Assembly: GCA_036489315.1 (NCBI GenBank)
Contig: DASXFZ010000018.1
Coordinates: 1 to 37,971, forward strand
DNA length: 37,971 bases
DNA from: Candidatus Cybelea sp.
Lineage (GTDB): Bacteria > Vulcanimicrobiota > Vulcanimicrobiia > Vulcanimicrobiales > Vulcanimicrobiaceae
Reading direction: 5' to 3'
Part shown: positions 26,095 through 34,350 of the stretch, one piece after another
How the letters are laid out: every line of letters starts with the position of its first letter
Position numbering within the stretch: position 1 is the stretch's first letter
The notes under the pieces: model-generated
Told to the model about the DNA's origin: nothing
The model's input: only the letters and a program-made list of their open reading frames with translations
Database searches by the model: none
Program-made: the position numbers and the translations under genes

Positions 26095-26807
26095 TGGAAC
26101 GGCTCGTAGCGGCGCTGCGCGGCGCGTCCTCGGTCTTCGTCCTCACCGGTTCGGGTATCTCCGCGGAGAGCGGGTTGCCGACGTTTCGCGGAATCGGCGG
26201 CCTGTGGCGAACGCACCGCGTCGAGGAGCTGGCTTCGGCGGAAGGTTTCGCCCGCGATCCAGAGCTGGTCTGGACCTGGTACAACGAGCGAAAGGCCGCG
26301 CATCAAAACGCAGAGCCCAACGCTGCGCACGCAGCGCTCGCGCGGCTCGAGCGCAAGCTCCCAGACTTTACGCTGGCAACGCAAAACGTCGACTCGCTGC
26401 ATTTTCGCGCCGGATCGCAGCGAGTCGTCGAGCTCCACGGCGACTTGCGCGAAGCGCGCTGCACCCATTGCGGTGCGCGGCAAGCTCTCGATGCTGGAGG
26501 TCTGCCGCTCGATCGGATCCGTCACTCCTGCGGCGGGATGATGCGGCCGAACATCGTTTGGTTCGGTGAACCGCTTCCCCCGCAAGCTTGGTGGCGAGCT
26601 CGAGAAGCGGCTTCACGCGCCGGCGTCATTCTCGTGATCGGGACCAGCGCCGTCGTGTATCCTGCGGCCGCCCTAGCGACCAGCTACAACTCGGGCGCGT
26701 TCGTTGCCGAGATCAATCCGGAGGAGACCGCGATCAGCACGGGTGTCGACTGCGTTTTGCGCAGTTCCGCAAGCGAAGCGCTGGCGCGGATCGCGGCTGC
26801 CCTTTAG
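26094..26807 (+). CDS. NAD-dependent protein deacylase, sirtuin class III-like
   Basis: Sir2-family enzymes remove acyl groups from lysines using NAD+. The 237-aa product has GSGISAESGLPTFRG (about 19-33), TQNVDSLH (about 96-103), the catalytic His in VELHGDL (H115), the MMRPNIVWFGE motif and GTSAVVYPAA. Y63 and R66 in WYNER match the YxxR pair that defines class III sirtuins (SIRT5/CobB), which prefer succinyl and malonyl lysines. The zinc module is odd: C123 and C126 are present, but the second pair reads RHSC, with only C146 and H144 as a possible fourth ligand. It starts at the stop of the MFS gene, and its own stop overlaps the convergent permease. Confidence 0.9.
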   Translation: MERLVAALRGASSVFVLTGSGISAESGLPTFRGIGGLWRTHRVEELASAEGFARDPELVWTWYNERKAAHQNAEPNAAHAALARLERKLPDFTLATQNVDSLHFRAGSQRVVELHGDLREARCTHCGARQALDAGGLPLDRIRHSCGGMMRPNIVWFGEPLPPQAWWRAREAASRAGVILVIGTSAVVYPAAALATSYNSGAFVAEINPEETAISTGVDCVLRSSASEALARIAAAL

Positions 26808-28174
26808 CCGGCTTCGCCCGTTCCGTAAGCGTTCGCGGCGCCTGCCTTGCGGCGCGAGAAGAGCCAATAGACGGGTAGGCCGCTTATCAGTATGGCGATT
26901 CCGACCGAGGTTTCCAGCGGCGACTTCCACATCGAATCGCCGACGACGCTCCACGCGACCGCCAAAAAGAGCAGCGTCGTGAATGGCTGCCCGGGCATTC
27001 GAAATGAGGGCGCCGCGGCCGGTCCGTCGCGCGCATCGCGATTGCGGAAGATCAGCAGCGCGATGGCGCACAACCCGAAGAAGATGTAGTCGTTGCAGGT
27101 AACGTAGGTGAGGATCTGATCGTACCGGCCGCTCACCGAGATGACGATCGCGACGAGGCCTTGCAGCACGATAGCGATGACGGGCGCGTGCGTGCGGGAG
27201 TTCACCCGGGCCAGCTGCTTGAAGAACGTTCCATCGGCGGCCATCTGAAAGTAGACGCGCGGCGACGTCAGAATCTGATTGCTCAAGAATCCCAGCGTCG
27301 AGAGCGCGATGACGATCGCCATCACGCGCAGGCCGACCGGCCCGAACGCAAGCCGAGCGACGTCGGATGCCGGCGTGTTCGTCGCAGCCAAACCGCCGAT
27401 GCCCAGCGCTCTTAGACAGGTCGCGTTTACGGCGATGTACAGCAGGACGACGATGATGACGCCGACGATCATGCCTCGTGCGAGCGTGCGCTGCGGCTGG
27501 TGCAGCTCGGCGGTCATGAAGCTCGACGTCTGCCAACCGCTATAGGCGAAGAGCACGGGCACCATCGCGAGCCCGATGACGGCGAGCGTGCTCCCTGCGA
27601 TCTGCGGCGCGGCGGCGGTCAGCGCCGCCGGCGCGTGGACGACGAAAAGCCCGATCACCGCAAAACCGGCGATCGCCAAGATTTTTGCGACCATGAAGAG
27701 ATTCTGCGTCGTCGTGCCGGAACGAACGCCCAGCGCATTGATGGCGGTGAAGACGGCGATCGCGGCGACCGCAATCGCCGTGATTTGCGCGTGGGAGCCT
27801 TGGAAGCCGGTCAGCGGTGCGAAATAATTGGCGAACGTTACGGCCGCGGCCGCCATCCCACCGCTCTGCGAAACGAGCAGCAGCGTCCAGCCGAAGATGA
27901 ACGCGAGCGCCGGATGAAAGGCATCGCGTAGATAGGCGTACTGGCCTCCGTCGTGGGGACGGCGCGCCGCGAGTTCGGCGAAGACGCCTGCACCGAGCAG
28001 CGCGATCGCTCCGCCCGCAATCCATACCGCCATCACGAGGCCGCCGCTGCCGACGATTCTGGCGACGACCGACGGGTTCATGAAGATGCCCGAACCGACG
28101 ATGCCGCCCATCACGATCAGCACGGCGTCGCGTCCGCCCAAGCGGCGCGCGAGCTTCGCGCGGCCGGCAATCAT
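26804..28174 (-). CDS. APC-superfamily amino-acid permease
   Basis: This is a polytopic transporter of the amino acid-polyamine-organocation superfamily, nearest in appearance to LAT-type exchangers. The 456-aa product has about 12 hydrophobic segments, the unwound-helix substrate motif GGIVGSGIF (residues 23-31), LAARRPHDGGQYAYLRDAFH after helix 2, and a conserved NALGVRSG loop. The substrate cannot be read from the sequence. The ATG at 28174 was chosen because the extra 30 residues in the frame up to 28264 are charged and Cys/His-rich, unlike family N-termini. No good ribosome binding site is seen. Its stop shares bases with the convergent sirtuin stop (TTAG). Confidence 0.85.
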   Translation of the reverse strand: MIAGRAKLARRLGGRDAVLIVMGGIVGSGIFMNPSVVARIVGSGGLVMAVWIAGGAIALLGAGVFAELAARRPHDGGQYAYLRDAFHPALAFIFGWTLLLVSQSGGMAAAAVTFANYFAPLTGFQGSHAQITAIAVAAIAVFTAINALGVRSGTTTQNLFMVAKILAIAGFAVIGLFVVHAPAALTAAAPQIAGSTLAVIGLAMVPVLFAYSGWQTSSFMTAELHQPQRTLARGMIVGVIIVVLLYIAVNATCLRALGIGGLAATNTPASDVARLAFGPVGLRVMAIVIALSTLGFLSNQILTSPRVYFQMAADGTFFKQLARVNSRTHAPVIAIVLQGLVAIVISVSGRYDQILTYVTCNDYIFFGLCAIALLIFRNRDARDGPAAAPSFRMPGQPFTTLLFLAVAWSVVGDSMWKSPLETSVGIAILISGLPVYWLFSRRKAGAANAYGTGEAG

Positions 28175-28210
28175 CGGGGGAATGTCCGCATCGCAGCGAA
28201 GAGCCGACTC

Positions 28211-28732
28211 ATGCTGGCAATCGTTACGTTCCTGTTCGCAGCCTTGAACAACATGGTGGCGCAAGCTCCTCCGCAGGGGCCCCCGGCGGCCCAGTCAATG
28301 CAGCCGCCGCTCGAAAGCGGCGCGTGCTTAGATTCACCGCGTCCGGTGCCCAAAGTCCTACAGAAGCCTGTCTCTCGCGGAATGCAGATCGTGCGGATCG
28401 ACGAGGTCGTCTCGACGGCCACGATGACGCAGGGCCAGGTGATCGGCTTTGTCTATACGACTCAGGACGGCGGTACGTGGCTCGGCGAGCGCACCCCCAA
28501 CTTCACCTCGCCGGCGAATGCGACCGAGATCAATGAGCTGCTGGCGTCGACGCGCACGCCCGGTGTGAAGGACACCAAGTTTCCACCGCAGACCGAGTAC
28601 GGCGTGGCTACCAAGTACCCCCAGTTCTTCCGCGTCTCGATCCCGCCGGATGCGATGCGGCCGCTGCGAGTCGCGCTCCTTTCGTGCGTCGCCTGGCCGG
28701 CCGGCCGGCCGCTGGCCGACCCCAGCCTGTAG
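28211..28732 (+). CDS. Small secreted protein, 173 aa
   Basis: No family is recognised. The N-terminus MLAIVTFLFAALNNMVAQA looks like a Sec signal peptide with cleavage after AQA, followed by a Pro/Gln-rich linker and a single-domain mature protein with two cysteines. The divergent permease starts only 36 bp away, so the promoters must share that gap or lie inside the other gene. The frame is open back to 27953, but that extension is antisense to the permease. A perfect 12-bp palindrome (GGCC repeated three times with GG/CC junctions) lies near the 3' end at 28695-28706. Confidence 0.7.
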   Translation: MLAIVTFLFAALNNMVAQAPPQGPPAAQSMQPPLESGACLDSPRPVPKVLQKPVSRGMQIVRIDEVVSTATMTQGQVIGFVYTTQDGGTWLGERTPNFTSPANATEINELLASTRTPGVKDTKFPPQTEYGVATKYPQFFRVSIPPDAMRPLRVALLSCVAWPAGRPLADPSL

Positions 28733-28764
28733 GACCTAGGCTCCCCCTGCTTGCCGAGCGGGCG

Positions 28765-28791
28765 ATAGCACTCAGCGCATCCGAGTGCTAA
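28765..28791 (+). promoter_or_regulatory. CIRCE operator (HrcA binding site) of hsp20-lon
   Basis: ATAGCACTC, nine bases, then GAGTGCTAA match the CIRCE consensus with one difference. The right arm is identical to that of the groES operator. It sits 12 bp before the hsp20 start. Confidence 0.92.
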
Positions 28792-28794
28792 AAT
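28766..28794 (+). promoter_or_regulatory. Promoter overlapping the hsp20-lon CIRCE
   Basis: TAGCAC at 28766-28771 and TAAAAT at 28789-28794 are spaced 17 bp apart. The -35 box lies in the left CIRCE arm and the -10 box overlaps the right arm. A start near 28801 would fall within a few bases of the GTG at 28803. Confidence 0.6.
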
Positions 28795-28802
28795 AGGGTG
28801 TT

Positions 28803-29201
28803 GTGAGCCGAATGGAGTTCGTTGCCCGGCCTCGCCTCGGGGCCTTCGCACCCAACGCCGACGTCTTCGTCGACGAAGAGCAGCGCCGGCTGGTCGTGGT
28901 CGTCGAGGTCGCCGGCGCCGACCCCGAGAGCCTGCGCGTCGTCTTCGACGAGCGCAGCCTCGTCATCGGCGGCCGCCGGTGCGAAGCGGCTCGTCTGCGG
29001 CGCGGTTCGTTCGTGCAAAAGGAGATCGCCAACGGCGACTTCGTCAAGCGGATCCCGCTCCCAGTAGCGATTGAGTACGAGCGCATCGTCGCATCGTACG
29101 AGGATGGCTTCCTGGTCGTCTTGGCACCGATTGCCGCAACGGCCTACCTGCCGACCGCACGAACGGAACTTCACATCTTGGTCAAAAGGACGCATTCCTA
29201 A
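28803..29201 (+). CDS. Small heat-shock protein, Hsp20/alpha-crystallin family
   Basis: Hsp20 proteins hold unfolding clients for refolding by ATP-dependent chaperones or degradation. The 132-aa product has a short N-terminal arm, an alpha-crystallin domain (about 18-108) beginning NADVFVDEEQRRLVVVVEVAG, with LVIGGRR and the strand pair around FVKRIPLPVAIEYERIVASYEDGFLVVLAP, and a C-terminal tail. The GTG at 28803 follows the CIRCE operator with almost no leader; ATG 28812 is an alternative. No Shine-Dalgarno is present. lon starts five bases after the stop, so the two form one heat-shock operon. Confidence 0.88.
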   Translation: MSRMEFVARPRLGAFAPNADVFVDEEQRRLVVVVEVAGADPESLRVVFDERSLVIGGRRCEAARLRRGSFVQKEIANGDFVKRIPLPVAIEYERIVASYEDGFLVVLAPIAATAYLPTARTELHILVKRTHS

Positions 29202-29206
29202 CTGTA

Positions 29207-31681
29207 ATGGCTCAGAAAACGAATCAAAATATCGCCCCCGCCAATTTGATCGGCATCCTGCCGCTTCAAGAGGCCGTACTCTTTCCGCATACCGTTATTC
29301 CGCTCGCGGTCGTCAAAAAGTCGGGCATTCAGCTGGTCGAGGAGGCTTTACGCGAAGGCAAACCGATCGGGCTGACCGTCCTGCGCGATCGCGAGATCGA
29401 AGACCCCGGGCCCGACGACATTCAACACGTCGGTACGATCGGGGTCATCCAAAAGATGCTGAAGGTTCCCGACGGCACGCTGCGTTGCATCGTCGCCGGG
29501 CAGCAGGTCTTCCGGATCGAGCAGTTCACGCAGGTCGCGCCCTACATGGTTGCGGCCTATACCGAGCTGCCCGACACGACGGTCGAGAACGAAGAGCTCG
29601 TCGCGATGCAGCGCAACCTTGCTGGGCTCTTCCAGAAACTGCTCTCCTACCTGCCGCAAGCGCCGCGCGAGATGGAGATGGAGGTGGCGAACATCACCGA
29701 CCCGGTGGTGCTGACCTACTTCGTCGCGTCGACGATGCGGCTCGAAACCGCCGACCGTCAGGCGCTGCTCGAGGAGCGCGATACCGCTAAGCGCATGCGC
29801 AAGCTGACGCTGCTGCTCACGAAGGAACTGGAGGTCGTCGAGCTCGGTCACAAAATTCAGAGCGACATCCAGCGAGAGATGGAAAAGAATCAGCGCGAGT
29901 TCTATCTGCGCCAGCAGCTTCGCGCCATTCAAGAAGAACTCGGGGAAGTCGATCCGCAGCAAGCCGAAACCAACGAGCTGCGCACGAAGATCGACGCTGC
30001 CTCGATGCCCGAGGACGTGAAGAAAGCGGCAGATCGCGAGCTGGATCGACTCTCGAAAGTCCCGCAGGCGAGCCCCGAATACAGCGTTATCCGCACCTAT
30101 CTCGACTGGCTGGTCACGCTGCCCTGGAAGGAAGAGACGACCGACCACATCGATATCGTCACGGCGCGAGCGGTGCTCGACGAGGATCACTACGATCTCG
30201 ACAAGATCAAGGACCGGATCGTCGAGTATCTCGCCGTCGGCAAGCTCAAGAAAAAACTCACCGGTCCGATTCTGTGCTTCGTGGGTCCGCCGGGCGTCGG
30301 TAAGACTTCACTGGGGCAGTCGATCGCGCGCGCGATGGGGCGCAAGTTCGTGCGCCTCTCGGTCGGCGGCGTTCGCGACGAAGCCGAGATCCGCGGGCAT
30401 CGCCGTACGTACATCGGTGCGATGCCGGGCACGATCGTCCGCGCCATCCGCGATGCCGGCACGCGCAACCCCGTGATGATGATCGACGAGATCGACAAGG
30501 TCGGCGCCGATTTTCGCGGCGACCCGCAGTCGGCGCTGCTCGAAGTACTCGATCCCGAACAGAACAACAACTTCCGGGATCACTACCTCGACCTCCCGTT
30601 CGACCTCTCGCAAGTGCTCTTCATCTGCACCGCGAACACGCTCGACACGATCTCGCCGCCGTTGCGGGACCGCATGGAGATCATCACGCTCTCGGGCTAT
30701 ACCGAGTTCGAAAAGCTGCAGATCGCCAAGCGCTACCTGCTCAAAAAGCAGCGGCAGACCAATGGCCTGCGCGACAGCCAGGCGCAGATCAGCGATCAAA
30801 CGATTCGCGCGATCATCAACGACTACACGCGCGAGGCCGGCGTTCGCAACCTGGAACGCGAGATCGGCACGGTCTTTCGCAAGATCGCCCGGAAGATTGC
30901 GGAGCACGCGCGCTACAAAGCTCGCGTCAAGCCCGAGAATTTGGTCGAGTACCTCGGCCGGCCCCGCTTCTTCAACGAGGTACGCAAACGGGTCGCCTCC
31001 ATCGGCGTCGCGACGGGAATGTTCTGGACGCCGGTCGGCGGCGACATCCTCTTCATCGAAACGCAGGCGATGCCGGGCACGGGTAAACTCGTGCTGACCG
31101 GACAGCTCGGCGACGTCATGAAGGAGAGCGCGCAGGCTGCGGTCTCGTTCCTGCGCTCGCGCTCTGCGGAGCTCGGCCTGCCGGACGATTACTTCGCGAA
31201 GCACGACATTCACATTCACGTCCCGACGGGCGCGACGCCGAAGGATGGTCCCTCGGCCGGCATCGCGCTGGTGACCTCGATCGCCTCGATGCTGACGGGC
31301 TTGAAAGCCGATCCCAACCTCGCGATGACCGGCGAGATAACGCTGACCGGTCAGATCTTGCCGATCGGCGGAATCAAAGAGAAGGTCCTGGGCGCGCGCC
31401 GCGCCGGAATCGGCAAGATTCTCCTGCCGCGGCGCAACGAAGCGGATCTCGATGATATCCCCAAAGAGGTCCGCGAAAGCATGACCTTCGTTCCGGTAGA
31501 CGAGCTCTCGGAAGTGCTCCACCACGCGCTGGGCAAGCGCGTGATATCGCCGGTGCCGTTAGGGGCCGATCACGCCAAGACCAATAACGTCGTGCCGCTT
31601 CGGCGCGCGGCCCAAACCAAACGCCGCAACGGCATCGTCAGCAAACGCGCGCCGGAGCGCAAGCGCAAAGTCAAGCGATAA
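29207..31681 (+). CDS. lon: ATP-dependent protease Lon
   Basis: Lon is a cytoplasmic AAA+ serine protease that degrades misfolded and regulatory proteins. The 824-aa product has the LonN substrate domain (about 13-205), a helical linker, the AAA+ module with Walker A GPPGVGKT (360-367) and the MMIDEIDKVG Walker B, and the protease domain with PKDGPSAGIALV (S683) and GGIKEKVLG. K726 lies 43 residues after S683, as in E. coli Lon. The last 25-30 residues form a strongly basic tail (TKRRNG...ERKRKVKR) beyond the usual end of the family. It shares the CIRCE-controlled transcript with hsp20 and overlaps convergent selD by 11 bp. Confidence 0.96.
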   Translation: MAQKTNQNIAPANLIGILPLQEAVLFPHTVIPLAVVKKSGIQLVEEALREGKPIGLTVLRDREIEDPGPDDIQHVGTIGVIQKMLKVPDGTLRCIVAGQQVFRIEQFTQVAPYMVAAYTELPDTTVENEELVAMQRNLAGLFQKLLSYLPQAPREMEMEVANITDPVVLTYFVASTMRLETADRQALLEERDTAKRMRKLTLLLTKELEVVELGHKIQSDIQREMEKNQREFYLRQQLRAIQEELGEVDPQQAETNELRTKIDAASMPEDVKKAADRELDRLSKVPQASPEYSVIRTYLDWLVTLPWKEETTDHIDIVTARAVLDEDHYDLDKIKDRIVEYLAVGKLKKKLTGPILCFVGPPGVGKTSLGQSIARAMGRKFVRLSVGGVRDEAEIRGHRRTYIGAMPGTIVRAIRDAGTRNPVMMIDEIDKVGADFRGDPQSALLEVLDPEQNNNFRDHYLDLPFDLSQVLFICTANTLDTISPPLRDRMEIITLSGYTEFEKLQIAKRYLLKKQRQTNGLRDSQAQISDQTIRAIINDYTREAGVRNLEREIGTVFRKIARKIAEHARYKARVKPENLVEYLGRPRFFNEVRKRVASIGVATGMFWTPVGGDILFIETQAMPGTGKLVLTGQLGDVMKESAQAAVSFLRSRSAELGLPDDYFAKHDIHIHVPTGATPKDGPSAGIALVTSIASMLTGLKADPNLAMTGEITLTGQILPIGGIKEKVLGARRAGIGKILLPRRNEADLDDIPKEVRESMTFVPVDELSEVLHHALGKRVISPVPLGADHAKTNNVVPLRRAAQTKRRNGIVSKRAPERKRKVKR

Positions 31682-32717
31682 CCTCGATTCCGGATCCGGC
31701 GCGGACTTCACCGATGACCGCGCCGGTTACGTCGCGCGCGCGCAGCTCCTCGAGCAGACGGGCGAGCCGTTCGGGCCGCAGGGCTATCAACAAACCTCCC
31801 GACGTCTGTGCGTCGGAGAGCGCGACACGCACGCTGGCTGGAACCGATGGGGCAAACTCGGTAAAAGCGGCGTGCGTTTGCGCGTTGTTGCGCGTTCCGC
31901 CGGGCACGAGGCCGCGCTCGATCAGCTCGATCACGCCTTTCATGAGCGGCACCGCGTCCGCGCGAATCAGCAGGCCTGCGTTCGAGGCCCGCGCCATATT
32001 CTCGGCATGACCGAGCAGTCCGAAGCCGGTGACGTCGGTCGCCGCACTCACCCCCGTAGCCTGCATGGCGAGCGCGCCGCCCTCGTTGCGAGTCGTCATG
32101 ACGGCGATCGCCTGGGCGAGATCGGCCGGCGCGATCGCATCGCGCCGCAGGGCCGTCGTTAGAATCCCGGTACCCAACGGTTTGGTCAGCACGAGGACGT
32201 CGCCGGGCATGGCGCCCGCGTTGGTGATAACGCGCCGCGGATCGACGACGCCGGTCACCGCCATACCGTACTTCGGCTCCGCATCTTTGATCGTGTGCCC
32301 GCCGAGTATTGCGACGCCCGCATCGCGCGCGACGCGCGAGCCCCCTTCGAGGATGCGGGTTAAGATTGCAAGGTCGAGATCTTCGGGGAACGCCGCGATG
32401 TTGAGCGCGCTGAGGGGAACCGCTCCCATGGCGTAGACATCCGAGAGCGCGTTGGTTGCGGCGATGCGCCCGAAATCGTACGGATCGTCGACGATCGGTG
32501 GAAAGAAGTCGACCGTCTGCACGAGCGCGAGACCCTCGTGCAGCTCGTAGACGCCGGCGTCGTCGCAGCTGCCGTAACCCACGAGCACCCGCGCGTCGGT
32601 CGCCGGCGAAACGCGCTCCATTACGGCACGCAGTTCGGCGGCGCCGAGCTTGGCCGCACACCCGGCGCAGGAAGAGAGTTCGGTGAGGCGGATGCCCCCA
32701 GCGTCCATAGAAGTCAC
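31671..32717 (-). CDS. selD: Selenide, water dikinase SelD
   Basis: SelD makes selenophosphate from selenide and ATP for selenocysteine or selenouridine. The 348-aa product has the flexible N-terminal catalytic loop CAGCAAKLG, where C20 and K23 match the conserved Cys/Sec and Lys. No in-frame TGA is present, so this is the Cys form. GSCDDAGVY, QTVDFFPPIVDDPYDFGRI, TNALSDVYAMGA, GGHTIKDAEPKYG, ATDVTGFGLLGH and SDAQTSGGLLIA follow in the normal order. The start is GTG 32717 or ATG 32708. selA, selB and selU are not in the window. It is divergent from the aminotransferase gene, six bases apart, and its stop overlaps the end of lon. Confidence 0.94.
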   Translation of the reverse strand: MTSMDAGGIRLTELSSCAGCAAKLGAAELRAVMERVSPATDARVLVGYGSCDDAGVYELHEGLALVQTVDFFPPIVDDPYDFGRIAATNALSDVYAMGAVPLSALNIAAFPEDLDLAILTRILEGGSRVARDAGVAILGGHTIKDAEPKYGMAVTGVVDPRRVITNAGAMPGDVLVLTKPLGTGILTTALRRDAIAPADLAQAIAVMTTRNEGGALAMQATGVSAATDVTGFGLLGHAENMARASNAGLLIRADAVPLMKGVIELIERGLVPGGTRNNAQTHAAFTEFAPSVPASVRVALSDAQTSGGLLIALRPERLARLLEELRARDVTGAVIGEVRAGSGIEVIA

Positions 32718-32723
32718 TTATCC

Positions 32724-33827
32724 ATGCTCAAGCAGCTGCTATTCCTTCCCGGCCCCGTTACCGTCGCGCAGCCCGTTCTCGAAGCGGCGGCGCGGCCGAT
32801 GATCGACCATCGCGGCCCGCAGTTTGCGGCATTGCTCGAACGCGTGACCGGCGCGCTGCGCCCCGTCTACGGCACGAGCGGCGAAATCGCGGTGCTCGGC
32901 AGCTCTGGAACGGGTGCGATGGAGGCCGCGGTCGTCAACCTGTTCTCGCCCGGAGAACGGCTGCTGTCGTGCCCCGTGGGGGGATTCGGCAAGCGCTTTG
33001 CAGCGATCGCGCAGGGCTACGGCTGCATCGTCGAGACGCTCGTTACGCCGCTGGGATCGGCGCTCGATCCGCAAGCCCTTCGCCGTCGACTCGAAGAAGA
33101 TACCCAGCGAAGCATTGCCGGCGTGCTGCTGACGCATAACGAGACCTCGACCGGAGTTGCGAACGACATGGCGGCGCTCGCGCCGATGCTGCGCGCCCAC
33201 GGCGCGCTGACGCTCGTCGATTCGGTGAGCGGATTGGGCGCCTCGGAGTTCTTGATGGATGCGTGGGGCTATGACGCCGTTGCGACGGCGTCCCAGAAAG
33301 CCTTCGCCGCGCCGCCCGGCATTGCGACGGTTGCCTTGAGCGATCGCGCGCGAACGCGCGTCGCGGATCGGGCCTTGGGCCGCTACTATTTCGATCTGCG
33401 CCTGGCGATGGAGTTCGCCCGCATCGGCCAGACGCCGTGGACGCCACCGATCTCGATTCTCTTCGCGCTCGATGTCGCGCTCGAACGTTACCACGCCGAA
33501 GGGATGCAGGCCGCGTTCGCACGTCACGCCCGCTACGCCCGCAACGTGCGCGCGGGGCTGCAGCGGCTGGGCTTTTCGCTGTTTTCGCAGGCCGGCGCAC
33601 ACTCCGACACGGTTGTTGCGGCCTATCCCCCGGCCGGCGTCGACCCCGCCCTCTTGTTGCGGCAGCTGCGCGAGAAACACGGCGTCGTGCTCTCGGGCGG
33701 TCAGGGAGAGCTGGCGGGAAAAATCATTCGCTTTGGAACGATGGGGGCGGTAAGCGAAGCCGATTTTTCCGCCGCTCTCGATGCGATCGAGTCGACGCTT
33801 GCCGAGCTTACAAGTGGTGTCGCTTGA
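32724..33827 (+). CDS. Class V aminotransferase, alanine/serine--glyoxylate or --pyruvate type
   Basis: This is a PLP-dependent fold type I aminotransferase. The 367-aa product starts LLFLPGPVTVAQPVLEAA and contains DHRGPQF, GSSGTGAMEAAVVN (PLP-phosphate region), THNETSTGV, LVDSVSGLGA with the cofactor-binding Asp, the Schiff-base lysine K192 in TASQKAF, and the C-terminal RFGTMG. These match the AGXT/serine-pyruvate aminotransferase group, not cysteine desulfurases, so direct selenium chemistry with neighbouring SelD is unlikely. The ATG at 32724 fits the family N-terminus. The open frame from 32538 is antisense to selD. The 3' end overlaps convergent cvpA by 20 bp. Confidence 0.87.
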   Translation: MLKQLLFLPGPVTVAQPVLEAAARPMIDHRGPQFAALLERVTGALRPVYGTSGEIAVLGSSGTGAMEAAVVNLFSPGERLLSCPVGGFGKRFAAIAQGYGCIVETLVTPLGSALDPQALRRRLEEDTQRSIAGVLLTHNETSTGVANDMAALAPMLRAHGALTLVDSVSGLGASEFLMDAWGYDAVATASQKAFAAPPGIATVALSDRARTRVADRALGRYYFDLRLAMEFARIGQTPWTPPISILFALDVALERYHAEGMQAAFARHARYARNVRAGLQRLGFSLFSQAGAHSDTVVAAYPPAGVDPALLLRQLREKHGVVLSGGQGELAGKIIRFGTMGAVSEADFSAALDAIESTLAELTSGVA

Positions 33828-34350
33828 AGTACGGCATGAGAAAGGGCCGTGCGAACCAGGGAATCGTCGAAAGGATCGCTGCGTTCACCGTTGGATCGTA
33901 ACTCACGAGATAGGGCGCGAACTTCGACTGGTGCAGATCGGCTCGGATATCGCTCGAGAGCGGAAAGAAGAGCGCGATGAAGAGGATCAGCCAGAGAAGG
34001 ATGGCACCTTTCGCAAAACCGACGAACGCGCCGCCCAACGCGTTCCCAAGGCCGAGAATGGGGAGTTTGGCGATGCCGCCCAACACCCGCGCGATGAAGA
34101 GGACCACGACGTAGGTGAGCAGGCCGGTGCCGAACATGCCGATGACGTGTGCCGAGCCGGGCCCGAGTTTGGTGATCCCCTCGATCTGTGAATCCAAGCT
34201 TCCGTTGTAAAACCAGGGCGTCACGAGCGCAGCCGTCACTGCGACGGCTCCCCCGAGCTCGGCAACGAAGCCTCGCGCATAGCCTTTCCACGTTGCGAAA
34301 GCGAGGACGATGACGATGATGACGTCCGGCCACGCGAAGCCGCCGATCAC
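33808..34350 (-). CDS. cvpA: CvpA family membrane protein
   Basis: The 180-aa product has four predicted membrane segments in the CvpA arrangement. The first begins at PDVIIVIVLAFATWKGYARGF, which contains the conserved W-KGYxRGF turn, and the third and fourth carry GNALGGAFVGFAKGA. CvpA homologues are linked to colicin V production and envelope stress, but the molecular role is unsettled. The GTG at 34350 overlaps the pheT stop (GTGA), so it is the last gene of the pheS-pheT-cvpA operon. In Firmicutes a cvpA gene is often found near pheST with zapA and mutS2, which are absent here. Confidence 0.85.
   Translation of the reverse strand: MIGGFAWPDVIIVIVLAFATWKGYARGFVAELGGAVAVTAALVTPWFYNGSLDSQIEGITKLGPGSAHVIGMFGTGLLTYVVVLFIARVLGGIAKLPILGLGNALGGAFVGFAKGAILLWLILFIALFFPLSSDIRADLHQSKFAPYLVSYDPTVNAAILSTIPWFARPFLMPYFKRHHL

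Noticed and set aside
28175-28264. 30-residue N-terminal extension of the APC permease
   Set aside because: Charged His/Cys-rich residues not seen in the family; the region is better explained as the signal-peptide end of the divergent secreted-protein gene.
30308-31525. Minus-strand open frame of 405 codons opposite lon
   Set aside because: Antisense to the AAA+ and protease domains of Lon; no recognisable motifs.
32717-33827. SelD and the class V aminotransferase as a selenocysteine lyase-SelD pair
   Set aside because: The aminotransferase motifs (SQK lysine, LPGPV start) fit alanine/serine-glyoxylate enzymes, and the cysteine-desulfurase active-site Cys loop was not seen.
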